DNA of 64,000 nucleotides from Streptomyces griseus (GCA_945884695.1 CAMCYO010000001.1:124001-188000); one strand, 5' to 3'. Shown: positions 1-9,885, numbered from the stretch's first letter. The notes: a model not told the origin generated them from the letters alone. Numbers and translations are program-made.

Positions 1-1077
1 CGTATTCCGCGATTTGATGATCGCGACGCCAATTTGCATGGCCTTTGGTCCAAAGTCGGAGGTGCTGTTGCACGTCGTCCTCGCCAGATTTGGATTGCCA
101 CTGCAACTGGTTTATTAATTCTGGCCGGTTTTGCCACGACCCTTCAGGCCGATGGTCTTTCTACCTCTCAATCATTTACTACCCGTCCCGAATCTGTCGT
201 TGGGCAGGAGCTCCTACTTAAGCATTTTCCTGGCGGACAAGGGCAACCAACAGAGGTAATTGTCAAAGAATCCCAAGTTCAGGCAGTTACAACTGCGCTC
301 TTAGAAGTTGAAGGTGTTTCCAGCGTTGATCCGATGCGCGTAGAGATTCCAATTCCTGGAGGGCCATTGCCGGAAGTAAAAGTTGTTGACGGGCTTGTAG
401 TTCTCAATGCGACTCTTAACCAAGCACCGGATTCAGTTGAAGCACGCAACTTAGTTCCTGCTATTCGTGAAGCGGTGCACGCGATTGATCCAGCAATTCT
501 CGTCGGAGGAGGAAGCGCGGTTTCCTTTGACGTCGATCAAGCCTCACGTCACGATAATCGTTTGATTATTCCTGTCGTGCTCATTTTGATTGGAATAATT
601 CTTTCACTGCTCTTGCGCTCACTGTTATCTGCGGTAATTTTGTTGGCAACAGTAGTTCTCTCATACTTTGCAACACTTGGTGTTTGCCAGCTGGTCTTCC
701 ATAATATTTTCCATTTCCCTGGAGCAGATACGTCATTCCCACTCTTTGCTTTTGTCTTCCTCGTCGCATTGGGTATTGATTACAACATCTTTCTCATGAC
801 GCGCGTGAGAGAAGAGAGTGCCAAGATTGGAACTCGTGCAGGTGTCATCAAGGGACTCACAGTTACAGGTGGCGTCATTACATCTGCCGGGATAGTCCTG
901 GCAGCGACATTTGCGGTGCTTGGAATTTTGCCACTGGTATTCTTGGCAGAACTTGGCTTTGCAGTGGGATTCGGAGTTCTGCTCGATACGATAATTGTTA
1001 GATCTCTCTTGGTTCCATCGCTAGTTCACGATATTGGTGGCAAGATTTGGTGGCCTTCAAAACTCCAGAATAAGTAG
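1..1077 (+). CDS. MmpL/RND-family membrane transporter, C-terminal part (5' end outside window)
   Basis: The reading frame is open to the first base of the window, so the gene begins upstream; a TTG at 34 is internal. The visible part has one membrane segment near the start (around IWIATATGLLILAGFA), a soluble loop of about 130 residues, then a cluster of hydrophobic segments. The motif ALGIDYNIFLMTRVREE matches the conserved GxDYxxFLxxRxxEE stretch of MMPL domains. This is the second half of a proton-driven exporter of lipids or drugs; the substrate cannot be told. It ends two bases before the convergent epimerase gene. Confidence 0.85.
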   Translation, partial: RIPRFDDRDANLHGLWSKVGGAVARRPRQIWIATATGLLILAGFATTLQADGLSTSQSFTTRPESVVGQELLLKHFPGGQGQPTEVIVKESQVQAVTTALLEVEGVSSVDPMRVEIPIPGGPLPEVKVVDGLVVLNATLNQAPDSVEARNLVPAIREAVHAIDPAILVGGGSAVSFDVDQASRHDNRLIIPVVLILIGIILSLLLRSLLSAVILLATVVLSYFATLGVCQLVFHNIFHFPGADTSFPLFAFVFLVALGIDYNIFLMTRVREESAKIGTRAGVIKGLTVTGGVITSAGIVLAATFAVLGILPLVFLAELGFAVGFGVLLDTIIVRSLLVPSLVHDIGGKIWWPSKLQNK

Positions 1078-1079
1078 AG

Positions 1080-1973
1080 TTAGCTTTGTGCGTCTACAAG
1101 GGCGCTAAGGGCACCACTTAAATGCGGGTAATCAAAGGTAAAACCAGAAGCGAGTAACCCTTCTGGTAGAACTTTTTTTGACCCAAGCATTTCATCAGAA
1201 AATCCACCAAATGCGATCTTCAAGGCAATAGCCGGGACAGGAAACAACGCAGGTCTGTGCATTGCACGAGCTAGGGCAGCAGTGAATTCTTGGTTTGTAG
1301 AGGGATTTGGCGTTGTCAGATTGATTGGGCCTGCAATGGGATTTTGCATTGCAAAAGTAATTGCACGGACAACGTCATGCAAAGTAATCCACGACCACCA
1401 TTGCTTGCCGGAACCAAGTTTTCCGCCTAAGCCAAATCTAAAGAGCGGAATCATCTTTCCTAGCGCTCCACCAGTTGGGTCAAGTACAAGTCCTGTACGC
1501 AATTTAACTGTGCGAATATCTCCAGCCAAGTCTGCCGCCGATTCCCATTCACGGCAAACGGCAGAGAGAAAATCATCTCCTGCTCTATCGTTTTCAGTTA
1601 CGGCGCGATTTCCAGTTTCTCCGTACCAGCCCATTGCACTTGCTGATATAAATACTTTTGGCTTTACAGTGGCCACGGCTTTTGCAATTGTGGTGGTTCC
1701 TAGTAAACGTGAATTGAGAATCTCTGCTCGGTATTTTTTTGTCCATCGTTTGTCACCCACACCAGCACCGGCTAAATGAATTACCGCATCGATGCCCTCA
1801 AGGGCTGACAAATCTACTGTTCCATCTTTTGGATTCCACGCTATTTCATCGGGTGCAACAGTTGAACGACGTACGAGCTTTTGAACGGTATGTCCTTCAG
1901 ACTTGAGATGTGCGACCAATGCGCCACCTATAAGGCCTGATGCGCCTGATACGGCAACTCGTTGTAATGGCAT
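1080..1973 (-). CDS. TIGR01777-type NAD(P)-dependent epimerase
   Basis: The 297-residue protein opens with a Rossmann nucleotide-binding loop (GASGLIGGALVAHL, residues about 9-22), carries SAMGWYGETGNRAV in the active-site region, and has the C-terminal region typical of TIGR01777/YfcH-like extended short-chain dehydrogenases. Its substrate is not known for the family. It is the last gene after lpdA and the E2 gene; its ATG overlaps the E2 stop by one base (TAATG), which suggests translational coupling. The same neighbour follows dlaT in mycobacteria (Rv2216). Confidence 0.85.
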   Translation of the reverse strand: MPLQRVAVSGASGLIGGALVAHLKSEGHTVQKLVRRSTVAPDEIAWNPKDGTVDLSALEGIDAVIHLAGAGVGDKRWTKKYRAEILNSRLLGTTTIAKAVATVKPKVFISASAMGWYGETGNRAVTENDRAGDDFLSAVCREWESAADLAGDIRTVKLRTGLVLDPTGGALGKMIPLFRFGLGGKLGSGKQWWSWITLHDVVRAITFAMQNPIAGPINLTTPNPSTNQEFTAALARAMHRPALFPVPAIALKIAFGGFSDEMLGSKKVLPEGLLASGFTFDYPHLSGALSALVDAQS

Positions 1974-3292
1974 TAAAGCCCTAAGTCCGCTTCGAACGCA
2001 CCTATCTCAAGGCGATCTTTCAAAGTCACTAAGAAGCGTGCAGCATCTGCGCCATCGACAACTCGATGATCATAAGAAAGTGCCAGGTAAACCATGGAGC
2101 GAATTGCAATAGTTTCTCCACCATCTGCACCTTTAACAACCATCGGTCTTTTCACGATGGAACCAAGACCCAAGATGGCAACCTGTGGCTGATTAATAAT
2201 GGGAGTATCAAAAAGAGCCCCACGACTTCCGGTATTAGTTAGCGTAAAGGTTCCACCACCTAATTCATCTGGTGTCACCTTATTGTCGCGAGTGCGTGCG
2301 GCTAAGTCTGCGATTTTACGTGCGAACCCACCCATGTTGAGATCTCCAGCATCGCGGATTACAGGAACCAATAAACCTCGCTCGGTATCGACGGCAATGC
2401 CTAAGTGCTCAGCAGAATGGTAAGTAATTTGATCACCTTCGACAGATGAATTAACAACGGGATGCTGTTTGAGAGCTTCGCACACTGCAACGGTAAAAAA
2501 TGGCAAGAATGAAAGTTTGACTCCCTCGCGTGCTTCGAAATTGGATTTAGCTTGATCCCGAAGGCGAGCAATTTTTGTTACATCGACTTCAACGACAGTG
2601 GTCAATTGCGCGCTGATATGTAGGGATTCGACCATGCGGGCTGCAATAACTTTACGAAGCCGAGACATTGTCACTGTTTGTCCGCGTAGAGGTGAAGTTG
2701 CAACTGGGGCTTGGGTGCGAGCAGGCGCGGCTGTTGGGGCTTGAGTGGCCGGTGCTGAGGTAGCAACTGGCTTTGCTAAAGCTTCAATATCTTCTTTACG
2801 AATTCGACCACCAACGCCAGTGCCGGTTACTTGACTAAGGTTTACGCCAAGTTCAGAGGCCAGTTTTCTCACGATAGGAGTTACATAAGCGTTATCGGTT
2901 TGCACTGATTCTTTAACCTGTGCTGGGGGAGTAAGGACAGGTGCAACGACTACTGGGGCGACTACTGCTGGTGCAACGACAGGAGCTGCAACGACAGGAG
3001 CTGCAACGACAGGAGCTGCAACGACAGGAGCTGGAGTAGAAGGTTTTGATGTAGCGCCATCGGCAATGATTGCCAGCTCTGCACCAACTGGAACAACTTG
3101 ATCCACTCCAACAACAATTTTTTGAAGGGTACCTGCAACAGGTGAGGGAATTTCTGTATCAACTTTGTCGGTAGAAACTTCTAGGAGTGGTTCATCGACT
3201 GCAACGGTGTCGCCCTCTGCCTTAAGCCAGCGAGTTACCGTTCCTTCGGTAACGCTTTCACCGAGGGCGGGCATCGTTACTGAAAAAGTCAT
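1973..3292 (-). CDS. dlaT: 2-oxoacid dehydrogenase E2 (dihydrolipoamide acyltransferase, DlaT/SucB type)
   Basis: The 439 residues form a single N-terminal lipoyl domain with the lipoyl lysine at K43 (STDKVDTE), an Ala/Pro/Val linker, an E3-binding domain at about 138-172, a second Ala/Pro linker, and a catalytic acyltransferase domain ending with [16 protein letters not shown], which carries the active-site histidine. It moves acyl groups from E1 to CoA. In actinobacteria the stand-alone E2 usually serves pyruvate dehydrogenase because the 2-oxoglutarate E2 is fused to E1, so DlaT is preferred over SucB as inference. A GAGGAG ribosome site lies 7 bases before the ATG. Only one lipoyl domain is present, and the first linker holds a 15-bp tandem repeat. 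Confidence 0.9.
   Translation of the reverse strand: MTFSVTMPALGESVTEGTVTRWLKAEGDTVAVDEPLLEVSTDKVDTEIPSPVAGTLQKIVVGVDQVVPVGAELAIIADGATSKPSTPAPVVAAPVVAAPVVAAPVVAPAVVAPVVVAPVLTPPAQVKESVQTDNAYVTPIVRKLASELGVNLSQVTGTGVGGRIRKEDIEALAKPVATSAPATQAPTAAPARTQAPVATSPLRGQTVTMSRLRKVIAARMVESLHISAQLTTVVEVDVTKIARLRDQAKSNFEAREGVKLSFLPFFTVAVCEALKQHPVVNSSVEGDQITYHSAEHLGIAVDTERGLLVPVIRDAGDLNMGGFARKIADLAARTRDNKVTPDELGGGTFTLTNTGSRGALFDTPIINQPQVAILGLGSIVKRPMVVKGADGGETIAIRSMVYLALSYDHRVVDGADAARFLVTLKDRLEIGAFEADLGL
2972..3031. repeat. 15-bp tandem repeat in the E2 linker (4 perfect copies)
   Basis: The unit TGCAACGACAGGAGC occurs four times without a mismatch. It encodes, on the minus strand, a repeated five-residue Ala/Pro/Val unit in the flexible arm that carries the lipoyl domain. 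Perfect in-frame copies point to recent slippage and predict length differences between strains. Confidence 0.95.
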
Positions 3293-3337
3293 TACATATC
3301 TCCTCTAGTAAGTGCAGTGGTAATTCTAAGTGGTATT

Positions 3338-4705
3338 TCAACCATGTGCATGTAGCGGTTTTCCAGCAAGGGCCATATGCGCCTCGCCCATAGCTTCAGA
3401 CAGGGTTGGGTGAGCGTGAATCAATGGAGCTACATCGGTAGCGCTTGCCTCCCAGTTGTATATCAACTGCGCTTCTGCAAGAAGTTCGCCAACGCGAGCA
3501 CCGACCATATGAATTCCAAGAACGGGCCCATTTTTTTCTGCTACTAATTTGATGGACCCAGAGGTTCCAAGAATCTGCGCTTTGCCATTTCCGGCTAAGT
3601 CGTAATTCAACTCGACCACATCGTGCCCACGCTCTTTTGCAACAGCGGTGGTCAATCCAACAGATGCAACTTCTGGATCTGAATAAGTGACACGTGGTAC
3701 TCCATCGTAATTAATTGGACGTGGATTAAGTCCAGCAATTTCCTCTGCAACGAGGATACCTTCACCGAATCCAACGTGAGCCAATTGGAGAGTTGGAATT
3801 AAATCGCCAACAGCCCAAATTCCAGGCACCGATGTTTGGCACTTTTCGTTAACGATTACGTACCCACGCTCCATTGTTACGCCTTGTTCTTCGTAACCTA
3901 AATTTGATGAAACAGGACCTCGACCAACAGCAACAAGAAGCACATCTGCTGTGAATTCCTTACCATTTTCTAAAGTAACAGTTACTGAATCGGCAGAAAC
4001 TTTTGCGGTCTTGAAACGGTCTCCAAGCTCAAAATTGATTCCACGTTTACGGAAAGCTCGTTCGAGCAACTTGCTCGAAGATTCATCTTCGAGAGCAACC
4101 AAGTGGGGGAGGGCTTCGATGATTGTTACCTCGGCACCAAATGATTTCCACACAGATGCAAACTCACAACCGATAACACCGCCACCTAAAACAATGACGC
4201 TCTTTGGCACATAGTCCAAGGCAGTTGCATGGTCACTTGTCATGATGCGCTTGCCGTCGATTTCCAATCCTGGCAAGGTGCGAGCGTATGAGCCAGTGGC
4301 CAGGACTACATTCTTACCAACATATTTTTCACCATTAACCTCGACAGTATTTTTTGCAACCAATTTTCCGTGTCCTTCAACAAATGTGATTCCCCGAGAT
4401 TTAACAAGACCTTGTAGACCTTTGAAAAGTTTTCCTACGACACCGTCTTTGTAAGTGTTAACCGCAGGCATATCCATGGAAAGGAACTGCGCATTGACGC
4501 CATAATGACTTGCTTCGCGTGAGTTATCGGCAATCTCGCCCGCATGCAGAAGGGCTTTAGTTGGGATGCAACCTCGGTGTAAACAAGTTCCGCCCAGTTT
4601 GTCGGATTCGATCAGTACAACTGATTTCCCCAGTTGCGCACTTCTGAGCGCACACGCGTATCCGCCACTTCCCCCACCTAAAATCACTAAATCAAACTCA
4701 GCCAC
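3338..4705 (-). CDS. lpdA: dihydrolipoamide dehydrogenase (E3)
   Basis: The 455-residue flavoenzyme reoxidises dihydrolipoamide with NAD. It has an N-terminal FAD-binding loop (GGGSGGYACA), the redox disulfide C41/C46 in GGTCLHRGCIPTK, a central NAD-binding loop (VLGGGVIGCEFA) and the C-terminal dimer motif HAHPTLSEAM with the catalytic His-Glu pair. The start is a GTG with AAAGG about 6 bases upstream. It lies 45 bases before the E2 gene in the same direction and should supply E3 to the 2-oxoacid dehydrogenase complexes. Confidence 0.95.
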   Translation of the reverse strand: MAEFDLVILGGGSGGYACALRSAQLGKSVVLIESDKLGGTCLHRGCIPTKALLHAGEIADNSREASHYGVNAQFLSMDMPAVNTYKDGVVGKLFKGLQGLVKSRGITFVEGHGKLVAKNTVEVNGEKYVGKNVVLATGSYARTLPGLEIDGKRIMTSDHATALDYVPKSVIVLGGGVIGCEFASVWKSFGAEVTIIEALPHLVALEDESSSKLLERAFRKRGINFELGDRFKTAKVSADSVTVTLENGKEFTADVLLVAVGRGPVSSNLGYEEQGVTMERGYVIVNEKCQTSVPGIWAVGDLIPTLQLAHVGFGEGILVAEEIAGLNPRPINYDGVPRVTYSDPEVASVGLTTAVAKERGHDVVELNYDLAGNGKAQILGTSGSIKLVAEKNGPVLGIHMVGARVGELLAEAQLIYNWEASATDVAPLIHAHPTLSEAMGEAHMALAGKPLHAHG

Positions 4706-4786
4706 GTTCTGCCTTTCTTTCGTAGGTACCTATCTTGTCAGCCTTGCGACGAATGTTAATAATGGGTTGCGCTCTAGATTTGTTGC

Positions 4787-6307
4787 TTAACTCACAGCTT
4801 CTTCTGCCAAGGTAATAAGCGAGCGAAGCGCGATTCCGGTTCCTCCAAATGGTGTGTATCCGTGGGCTATGCCTTCGTTGTAGGCCGGTCCTGCAATATC
4901 TAAATGTAACCAAGGCAGGTCTGCAGGAATAAAATCTTTGAGGAAAAGTCCAGCAACTAACATGCCTCCCATTCGTTCGCCGATATTTGCAAGATCGGCA
5001 ACAGGTGAATCCAGAGATGCCCTTAATTCTTCAGGAAGTGGCATAGGCCAGAATGCTTCGCCACTTAATTTCGTTGCTTTGAGAAAATCTGCGCGGAAAT
5101 CTTCATCATTTGTCATAACCGCACTCGTGCGCGTGCCAAGGGCAACTACTTGTGCTCCGGTAAGTGTTGCTACATCGATAATTCCATCCAGTTTCAGTTT
5201 GCCCTTATTCCCAATTTCAATTGCCTTCACTAAAGCATCTGCAAGTACTAAGCGACCTTCGGCGTCAGGATTGAGAACTTCAACGGTCTTGCCTCCATAA
5301 ATTGTAATAATGTCACTTGGCCTAGTTGCAGTGTCGCTAACCATATTTTCAGCAAGTGGAGCCCATACATCGATGGCAATCGGCAATTTTAGCGTTGCTA
5401 TTGCCATGATCGCAGCACACACTGCAGCTGCACCGCTCATATCCGATTTCATTGCCTCCATGCCGAGTGCTGGTTTAAGTGCCAAGCCACCGGAATCAAA
5501 AGTGATTCCTTTGCCAACAAAAGCAAATTTCTTTTTAACTTTCTTTGTAGTTCCAGTTGGCGTATATGAAATGTGAATCAAACGTGGGGGATTGGCTGAG
5601 CCTTGTCCTACTGCAGTGATTCCACCGAAACCTTGAGTACGCAATTGTTTTTCGTCCCATACGGAGACCTTTAGGCCAGCTTTAGCTCCCCCTGCCACAG
5701 TTATCGCTTTGCCAATAATCTCAACGAAGGTGCTTGGCGTTAGGTGACTTGGGGGCATGTTAATCAAATCGCGAACAAGTGTTGTGTATTGGCCAACGAC
5801 CATGGCTTTCTTGGCAATCTCAGAAGTTTTTGGTTTACGAGCAAGCAGTGAATGAACTGTTATATGTTCAATAGCCGATTTCTGTTCTGCTTTGCTCGCA
5901 CTTCGGAATTCGTGAAACAAATAAGAACCTAACGTTGCTCCCTCTGCAATTGCTCCCAATGATTCAAGATCTGGAGTTGGTAGGCAAAAGGTAACGCTTG
6001 CATTGCCAGCCAATGCGCGCGATGCCGATCCTGCTGCCCTTCGTAGAATTTCAGGTGCGTATTTCTTGGACTCAGCGCCAAGGCTGGTGAAAACCATAAG
6101 TCGGGTAGTACTTCCAGGAACTTTGAGGATTTCATCATTCTTGCCCGTTGCACCTAAATCTTTAAGGGCTTGAACAAGTGGTTTCTCATCGAGTGCTAAA
6201 TCTCCCGATTCGATTACGAAGGTGCCATTTTTCTTGATTGCAAAGCCAATAACCAAAACTTCGTTCCGTATGGCTCCATCATCTAATTCAATCGTGGGCA
6301 CGGCCAT
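4787..6307 (-). CDS. pepA: leucyl aminopeptidase (M17)
   Basis: The 506-residue cytosolic peptidase removes N-terminal residues from peptides using two metal ions. Visible metal and catalytic residues are K266 and D271 (GKGITFDSGG), K278, D289, and D348/E350 in NPDAEGRLVLADAL. AGGAG directly abuts the annotated ATG, so the GTG two codons further in (6301), which has 6-base spacing, may be the true start. It lies upstream of lpdA in the same direction and is divergent from gcvT, the same order as in mycobacteria (Rv2211c-Rv2215). Confidence 0.95.
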   Translation of the reverse strand: MAVPTIELDDGAIRNEVLVIGFAIKKNGTFVIESGDLALDEKPLVQALKDLGATGKNDEILKVPGSTTRLMVFTSLGAESKKYAPEILRRAAGSASRALAGNASVTFCLPTPDLESLGAIAEGATLGSYLFHEFRSASKAEQKSAIEHITVHSLLARKPKTSEIAKKAMVVGQYTTLVRDLINMPPSHLTPSTFVEIIGKAITVAGGAKAGLKVSVWDEKQLRTQGFGGITAVGQGSANPPRLIHISYTPTGTTKKVKKKFAFVGKGITFDSGGLALKPALGMEAMKSDMSGAAAVCAAIMAIATLKLPIAIDVWAPLAENMVSDTATRPSDIITIYGGKTVEVLNPDAEGRLVLADALVKAIEIGNKGKLKLDGIIDVATLTGAQVVALGTRTSAVMTNDEDFRADFLKATKLSGEAFWPMPLPEELRASLDSPVADLANIGERMGGMLVAGLFLKDFIPADLPWLHLDIAGPAYNEGIAHGYTPFGGTGIALRSLITLAEEAVS

Positions 6308-6362
6308 CTCCTATTACCAATTTCATATCCTGGATTACCTATCAGCACGACAGCCTAGGCGA

Positions 6363-6368
6363 TAGGTT
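6363..6368 (+). promoter_or_regulatory. -10 box for gcvT, leaderless arrangement
   Basis: TAGGTT followed by 7 bases and then the ATG at 6376. This is the TANNNT spacing seen in actinobacterial leaderless genes. No convincing -35 element is visible. Confidence 0.4.
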
Positions 6369-6375
6369 GTGAGAC

Positions 6376-7464
6376 ATGAAATGCTCCCCGCTCCACGAGC
6401 GCCATATCCAAGCACGGGCAAAGATGGCCGATTTCGGTGGATGGCTCATGCCCATTGATTACCCGGACACTGGCACCCTCGTTGAGCACACAGCTGTGCG
6501 CGAGCGGGTTGGCCTATTTGATGTTTCACATCTTGGTAAGGCATCAGTAACTGGGCCAGGTGCAACGCAATTCCTCAACAGCAGTTTTACCAACGATCTG
6601 ACTCGTATTGACGATGGCCAGGGGCAATACACAATGATGTGTGATGCCAATGGTGGAGTCGTTGATGACCTCATTGTTTATCGGCACAGCGCAGAAAATT
6701 ACTTCTTAGTACCGAATGCTTCGAATACGAGCGCAGTAGTGGATGCCTTGATTGCTACAGCTCCCACCGGAATTAAAATTGACAACTTGCATGAGAGTTA
6801 CGGAGTAATCGCACTGCAAGGACCGCAAACTTTATCTGTTCTAAAATTATTGGGCATTGCGCTCTCTTTGGATTACATGAGTTTTTGCACGGCAACAATT
6901 TCTGGGCATCAAGTTATACTGTGTCGCACTGGATATACCGGTGAATTTGGTGTTGAGATCTTGCCAACCTGGGATGCAACTAGAAATGTTTGGGATGCAA
7001 TCGTTGAGGCGATGAAGGGGTTTGATGGTGCTCTTTGTGGGCTAGGTGCCAGAGATACTTTGAGAACCGAGATGGGTTATCCACTTCACGGACATGAACT
7101 TTCTCTGAGCATAACTCCGGTACAAGCAGGAGCTCATTGGGCAGTGGGGTGGAAGAAGGGTCTTTTTACTGGTTCAGAAGTTTTACGAAAAGAGCGAGAA
7201 CTTGGTGCAATGAGGGTATTGCGTGCACTTTCATGTTTAGACCGTGGCATTCCACGTTCTGGGATGGATGTAAAGAATTCACAAGGTGAAGTTGTTGGCA
7301 CGGTAACGAGTGGAACTTTCTCTCCAACCCTCAAAGTTGGAATAGCCCTTGCCTTAGTTAAGCCATCAATTAATCTTGGTGAGCGCGTAACTATCGATAT
7401 TCGAGGCAAGGAATGTATTGCAGAAGTTATCTCTGCACCCTTTGTGCCTTCGCACGTTCGATAG
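6376..7464 (+). CDS. gcvT: glycine cleavage system T protein (aminomethyltransferase)
   Basis: The 362-residue protein transfers the one-carbon unit of glycine to tetrahydrofolate. It has the N-terminal HxxHxxxxAKMADFGGW region, GLFDVSHLGK, the central GYTGEFGVEI and a C-terminal beta-barrel region (SGTFSPTLKVGIALALV). No gcvH or gcvP is next to it. A TAGGTT box ends 7 bases before the ATG, so the mRNA may be leaderless. I saw no glycine riboswitch in the 68-base divergent spacer. Its last 38 bases overlap the convergent ECF S-component gene. Confidence 0.95.
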   Translation: MKCSPLHERHIQARAKMADFGGWLMPIDYPDTGTLVEHTAVRERVGLFDVSHLGKASVTGPGATQFLNSSFTNDLTRIDDGQGQYTMMCDANGGVVDDLIVYRHSAENYFLVPNASNTSAVVDALIATAPTGIKIDNLHESYGVIALQGPQTLSVLKLLGIALSLDYMSFCTATISGHQVILCRTGYTGEFGVEILPTWDATRNVWDAIVEAMKGFDGALCGLGARDTLRTEMGYPLHGHELSLSITPVQAGAHWAVGWKKGLFTGSEVLRKERELGAMRVLRALSCLDRGIPRSGMDVKNSQGEVVGTVTSGTFSPTLKVGIALALVKPSINLGERVTIDIRGKECIAEVISAPFVPSHVR

Positions 7465-8278
7465 TCTTATCAGCAAAATTTCCAAATTCAATCGGAGAAA
7501 CAAAGGCGGCTTTGCGGTAGGCCCTTCTTAACGAAAACAAGATTGCGGGTCCAGCAAAAATCGTTAAAGAAGATGTAAAGATTGCACGTGGAACATCCCA
7601 TGCCATTGAGGTTGCAAAATGAAATATGATGAATCGGTGCAAATTTTCGAAAACAGCACCTCCTGCGACATATGAAAGTTGCGTGTTGGAACCAAGTGCC
7701 CATGGCCAAAACTGCAGATCCATCAATGCTCCGAAGAGCATCGAGGCAAATATTGCATAAATAACAAGCACTACAATCTCACTTTTTCCACGCACTTGTC
7801 GACCAAATACGCGTTGAGGCAACGCTCCAGCTAAGAGACCGATCCAAGCGGCAGCAAACATTTGATAAGCAAGCCACGGACCAAAACCGCCTGTGATAAA
7901 TGCAGAAACAAAGAGAGCCAAAATTCCTAATACAAATCCAAATCCAGCTCCGAAAACTCGTGCACTGAGAATCAAAAGGAACCACATCGGTTCTATACCC
8001 GCAACACCTGCCCCGAGCGGGCGCAGAACTGATGCTACCCCTGCCAAAACTCCTAGCAGAGCAACTGACTTTGCATCCAACCTCTCATTACTGATTTCAA
8101 CTAAGAGGACAGCTAGCGCAACTGGTACAGCGCTCCATAAAAACCACTGCTGCACATTATTATCAGGTGAGGAAATAAAAAATGGCCAGAGAAATCCAAC
8201 GGCGCTTATGAATGTTGCTATCGCAAAAACCATTATTGAACGTCTACGGAAAACCATGATATTTGCGGTTGCGTTCAT
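7427..8278 (-). CDS. ECF transporter substrate-binding (S) membrane protein, probably cobalamin
   Basis: The 283-residue protein is almost entirely hydrophobic with about seven or more membrane segments and a basic C-terminal tail. It resembles the S components found with EcfA/EcfT in actinobacteria. Its ATG overlaps the ATPase stop as ATGA (8275-8278), so it is translated with that gene, and the whole operon starts behind a cobalamin riboswitch. The substrate call (cobalamin or a related corrinoid) rests on that riboswitch and is inference. The 3' end overlaps gcvT by 38 bases on the opposite strand. Confidence 0.75.
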   Translation of the reverse strand: MNATANIMVFRRRSIMVFAIATFISAVGFLWPFFISSPDNNVQQWFLWSAVPVALAVLLVEISNERLDAKSVALLGVLAGVASVLRPLGAGVAGIEPMWFLLILSARVFGAGFGFVLGILALFVSAFITGGFGPWLAYQMFAAAWIGLLAGALPQRVFGRQVRGKSEIVVLVIYAIFASMLFGALMDLQFWPWALGSNTQLSYVAGGAVFENLHRFIIFHFATSMAWDVPRAIFTSSLTIFAGPAILFSLRRAYRKAAFVSPIEFGNFADKTIERAKAQRVQR

Positions 8279-9885
8279 GGAGATTTAGCAATCCCTTGGA
8301 GAACATCTTTAACAGTGAGCCATGGCGCAGGTGCCATGATCTTGGCAATTTGAGGTGCAAAAGCGGGAGAGGAGAGCAGAACTTCTACTGTCGGGCCATC
8401 TGCCACTATTTCACCCTCTGATAGAAAAATTGTACGAGTAGCAACTTCGCCAACGAGTTCAACATCGTGAGTTGCAATGATTACCAATCGATTTTCTTTC
8501 TGGCAAATTTGGCGGATGATTGAGATGAGAGAAGCCTTTGCGCTGTAATCCAGACCCCTGGTTGGTTCATCCAGAATCAAAACCATGGGTTGCGCTGAGA
8601 GAACAACGCTAACCGCCAAACTCAAACGTTGCCCTTCAGAAAGATCTCGAGGATGGGTTATCGGCGATATCCCCGGAACCAATTGAGTGAGTAATGAAAA
8701 AGTCGTACCTTCCAGGACACCATTATCTTTATCAGCGCTCTGGCATTCTTGCGCAACACTTTGCTCATAGAGGAGATCACTTGGTTCTTGTGGAATGAAG
8801 CCGATAAGTGAAGTTCTATCACGCCCGACAAGTTCGAATGGATTGCGCTCCAATACCTGCACCTTTCCAGCATCAGGAGAGGTGATACCAACGAGAGTTT
8901 TAAGAAGCGTGGATTTACCTGCCCCATTCCTACCCATGATCGCAACAATTTCTCCTGGATAAAAATCTGCTGAGACATTGTTTAGCACGCGGTTCTGCCC
9001 ATAGTTAACTTTTATGCCATGAGTTTGGAGAATGGGTTTTGCAGTTTTTGACTCTGTTGTGGATCTAGTTTTTTTGATGATGGAACTTCGCAATGGTTCT
9101 GTCATTCGTCGCATCTCTCGAACAGTAAGTGCGATCTCTGGCATCTTGAGTGCACGGGCAAGGTGAACTATGGGTGGCGCAAGGTCGGATGTTTCCAAGA
9201 TCTTTTGTGGAAGCCCAATACTTGTAGAACCGTCAGATTGGATGTGAAGAATTCTGTCGGCAAATTGGATTACACGTTCCAATTTATGCTCTGCAATAAC
9301 AATAGTTAATGCAAGATCGTGCACAAGCCGATGAAGTATTGAAAGTACTTCCTCTGCTGCTATCGGATCCAATGCACTTGTAGGCTCATCGAGAACTAGA
9401 ACTTTTGGATGCATAACAAGAGCGCTGCCAATAGCAACCCTTTGTTGCTCGCCACCGCTAAGGGTGGAGATATTGCGATTGCGAAGTGGAGCCAAACTGA
9501 GCAGATCCAAGGTCTCCTCTACTCGCTTGCGCATGATTTCAGGTGACAAATTGAGGGCTTCCATTCCAAATGCTAATTCTTCCTCAACAGTGTCGGTAAC
9601 AAAGCCTTGTAACGGATTCTGGCCAACAATTCCGACGAGGTGAGCCAAGCCTCCAGGTTTAACTGTGCGCGTTGAAATTCCATTAACGCTGATATCTCCT
9701 GCCAATATTCCACCTGTGTGATGCGGTACTAGGCCGTTGATTAATCGCAGAAGTGAAGATTTTCCAATTCCCGTTGATCCGGTAACCAAAATAAGTTCAC
9801 CTTCATCAACACTAAAAGTTAGATCTTCCAGGACGGTGTGAAGAGAATTGGGATAGATGAGCGAAACTCCTGTGAAAGTAATCAT
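8275..9885 (-). CDS. ECF transporter ATPase with two fused ABC domains (EcfA1-EcfA2)
   Basis: The 536-residue protein contains two ABC modules. The first has Walker A GSTGIGKSS, signature LSGGEQQRV and Walker B VLVLDEPTSALD; the second has GRNGAGKST, LSEGQRLSLA and LILDEPTRGLD. Such fusions power ECF vitamin transporters. A longer frame extends to 10014, but the ATG at 9885 begins the usual MITFTGVSLIYP start and overlaps the EcfT stop as ATGA (9882-9885), so that start is chosen. Both ATP sites look intact. Confidence 0.93.
   Translation of the reverse strand: MITFTGVSLIYPNSLHTVLEDLTFSVDEGELILVTGSTGIGKSSLLRLINGLVPHHTGGILAGDISVNGISTRTVKPGGLAHLVGIVGQNPLQGFVTDTVEEELAFGMEALNLSPEIMRKRVEETLDLLSLAPLRNRNISTLSGGEQQRVAIGSALVMHPKVLVLDEPTSALDPIAAEEVLSILHRLVHDLALTIVIAEHKLERVIQFADRILHIQSDGSTSIGLPQKILETSDLAPPIVHLARALKMPEIALTVREMRRMTEPLRSSIIKKTRSTTESKTAKPILQTHGIKVNYGQNRVLNNVSADFYPGEIVAIMGRNGAGKSTLLKTLVGITSPDAGKVQVLERNPFELVGRDRTSLIGFIPQEPSDLLYEQSVAQECQSADKDNGVLEGTTFSLLTQLVPGISPITHPRDLSEGQRLSLAVSVVLSAQPMVLILDEPTRGLDYSAKASLISIIRQICQKENRLVIIATHDVELVGEVATRTIFLSEGEIVADGPTVEVLLSSPAFAPQIAKIMAPAPWLTVKDVLQGIAKSP

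Noticed and set aside
2972-3031. Possible CRISPR-like direct repeats
   Set aside because: The units abut without spacers and encode an in-frame protein linker, so it is a coding tandem repeat.
2962-3162. Open frame rich in a repeated Leu-Gln-Ser pattern
   Set aside because: It is a shifted reading of the 15-bp repeat inside the E2 gene; the E2 frame explains the sequence fully.
6308-6375. Glycine riboswitch upstream of gcvT
   Set aside because: The spacer is only 68 bases and shows no glycine aptamer core; too short for one.
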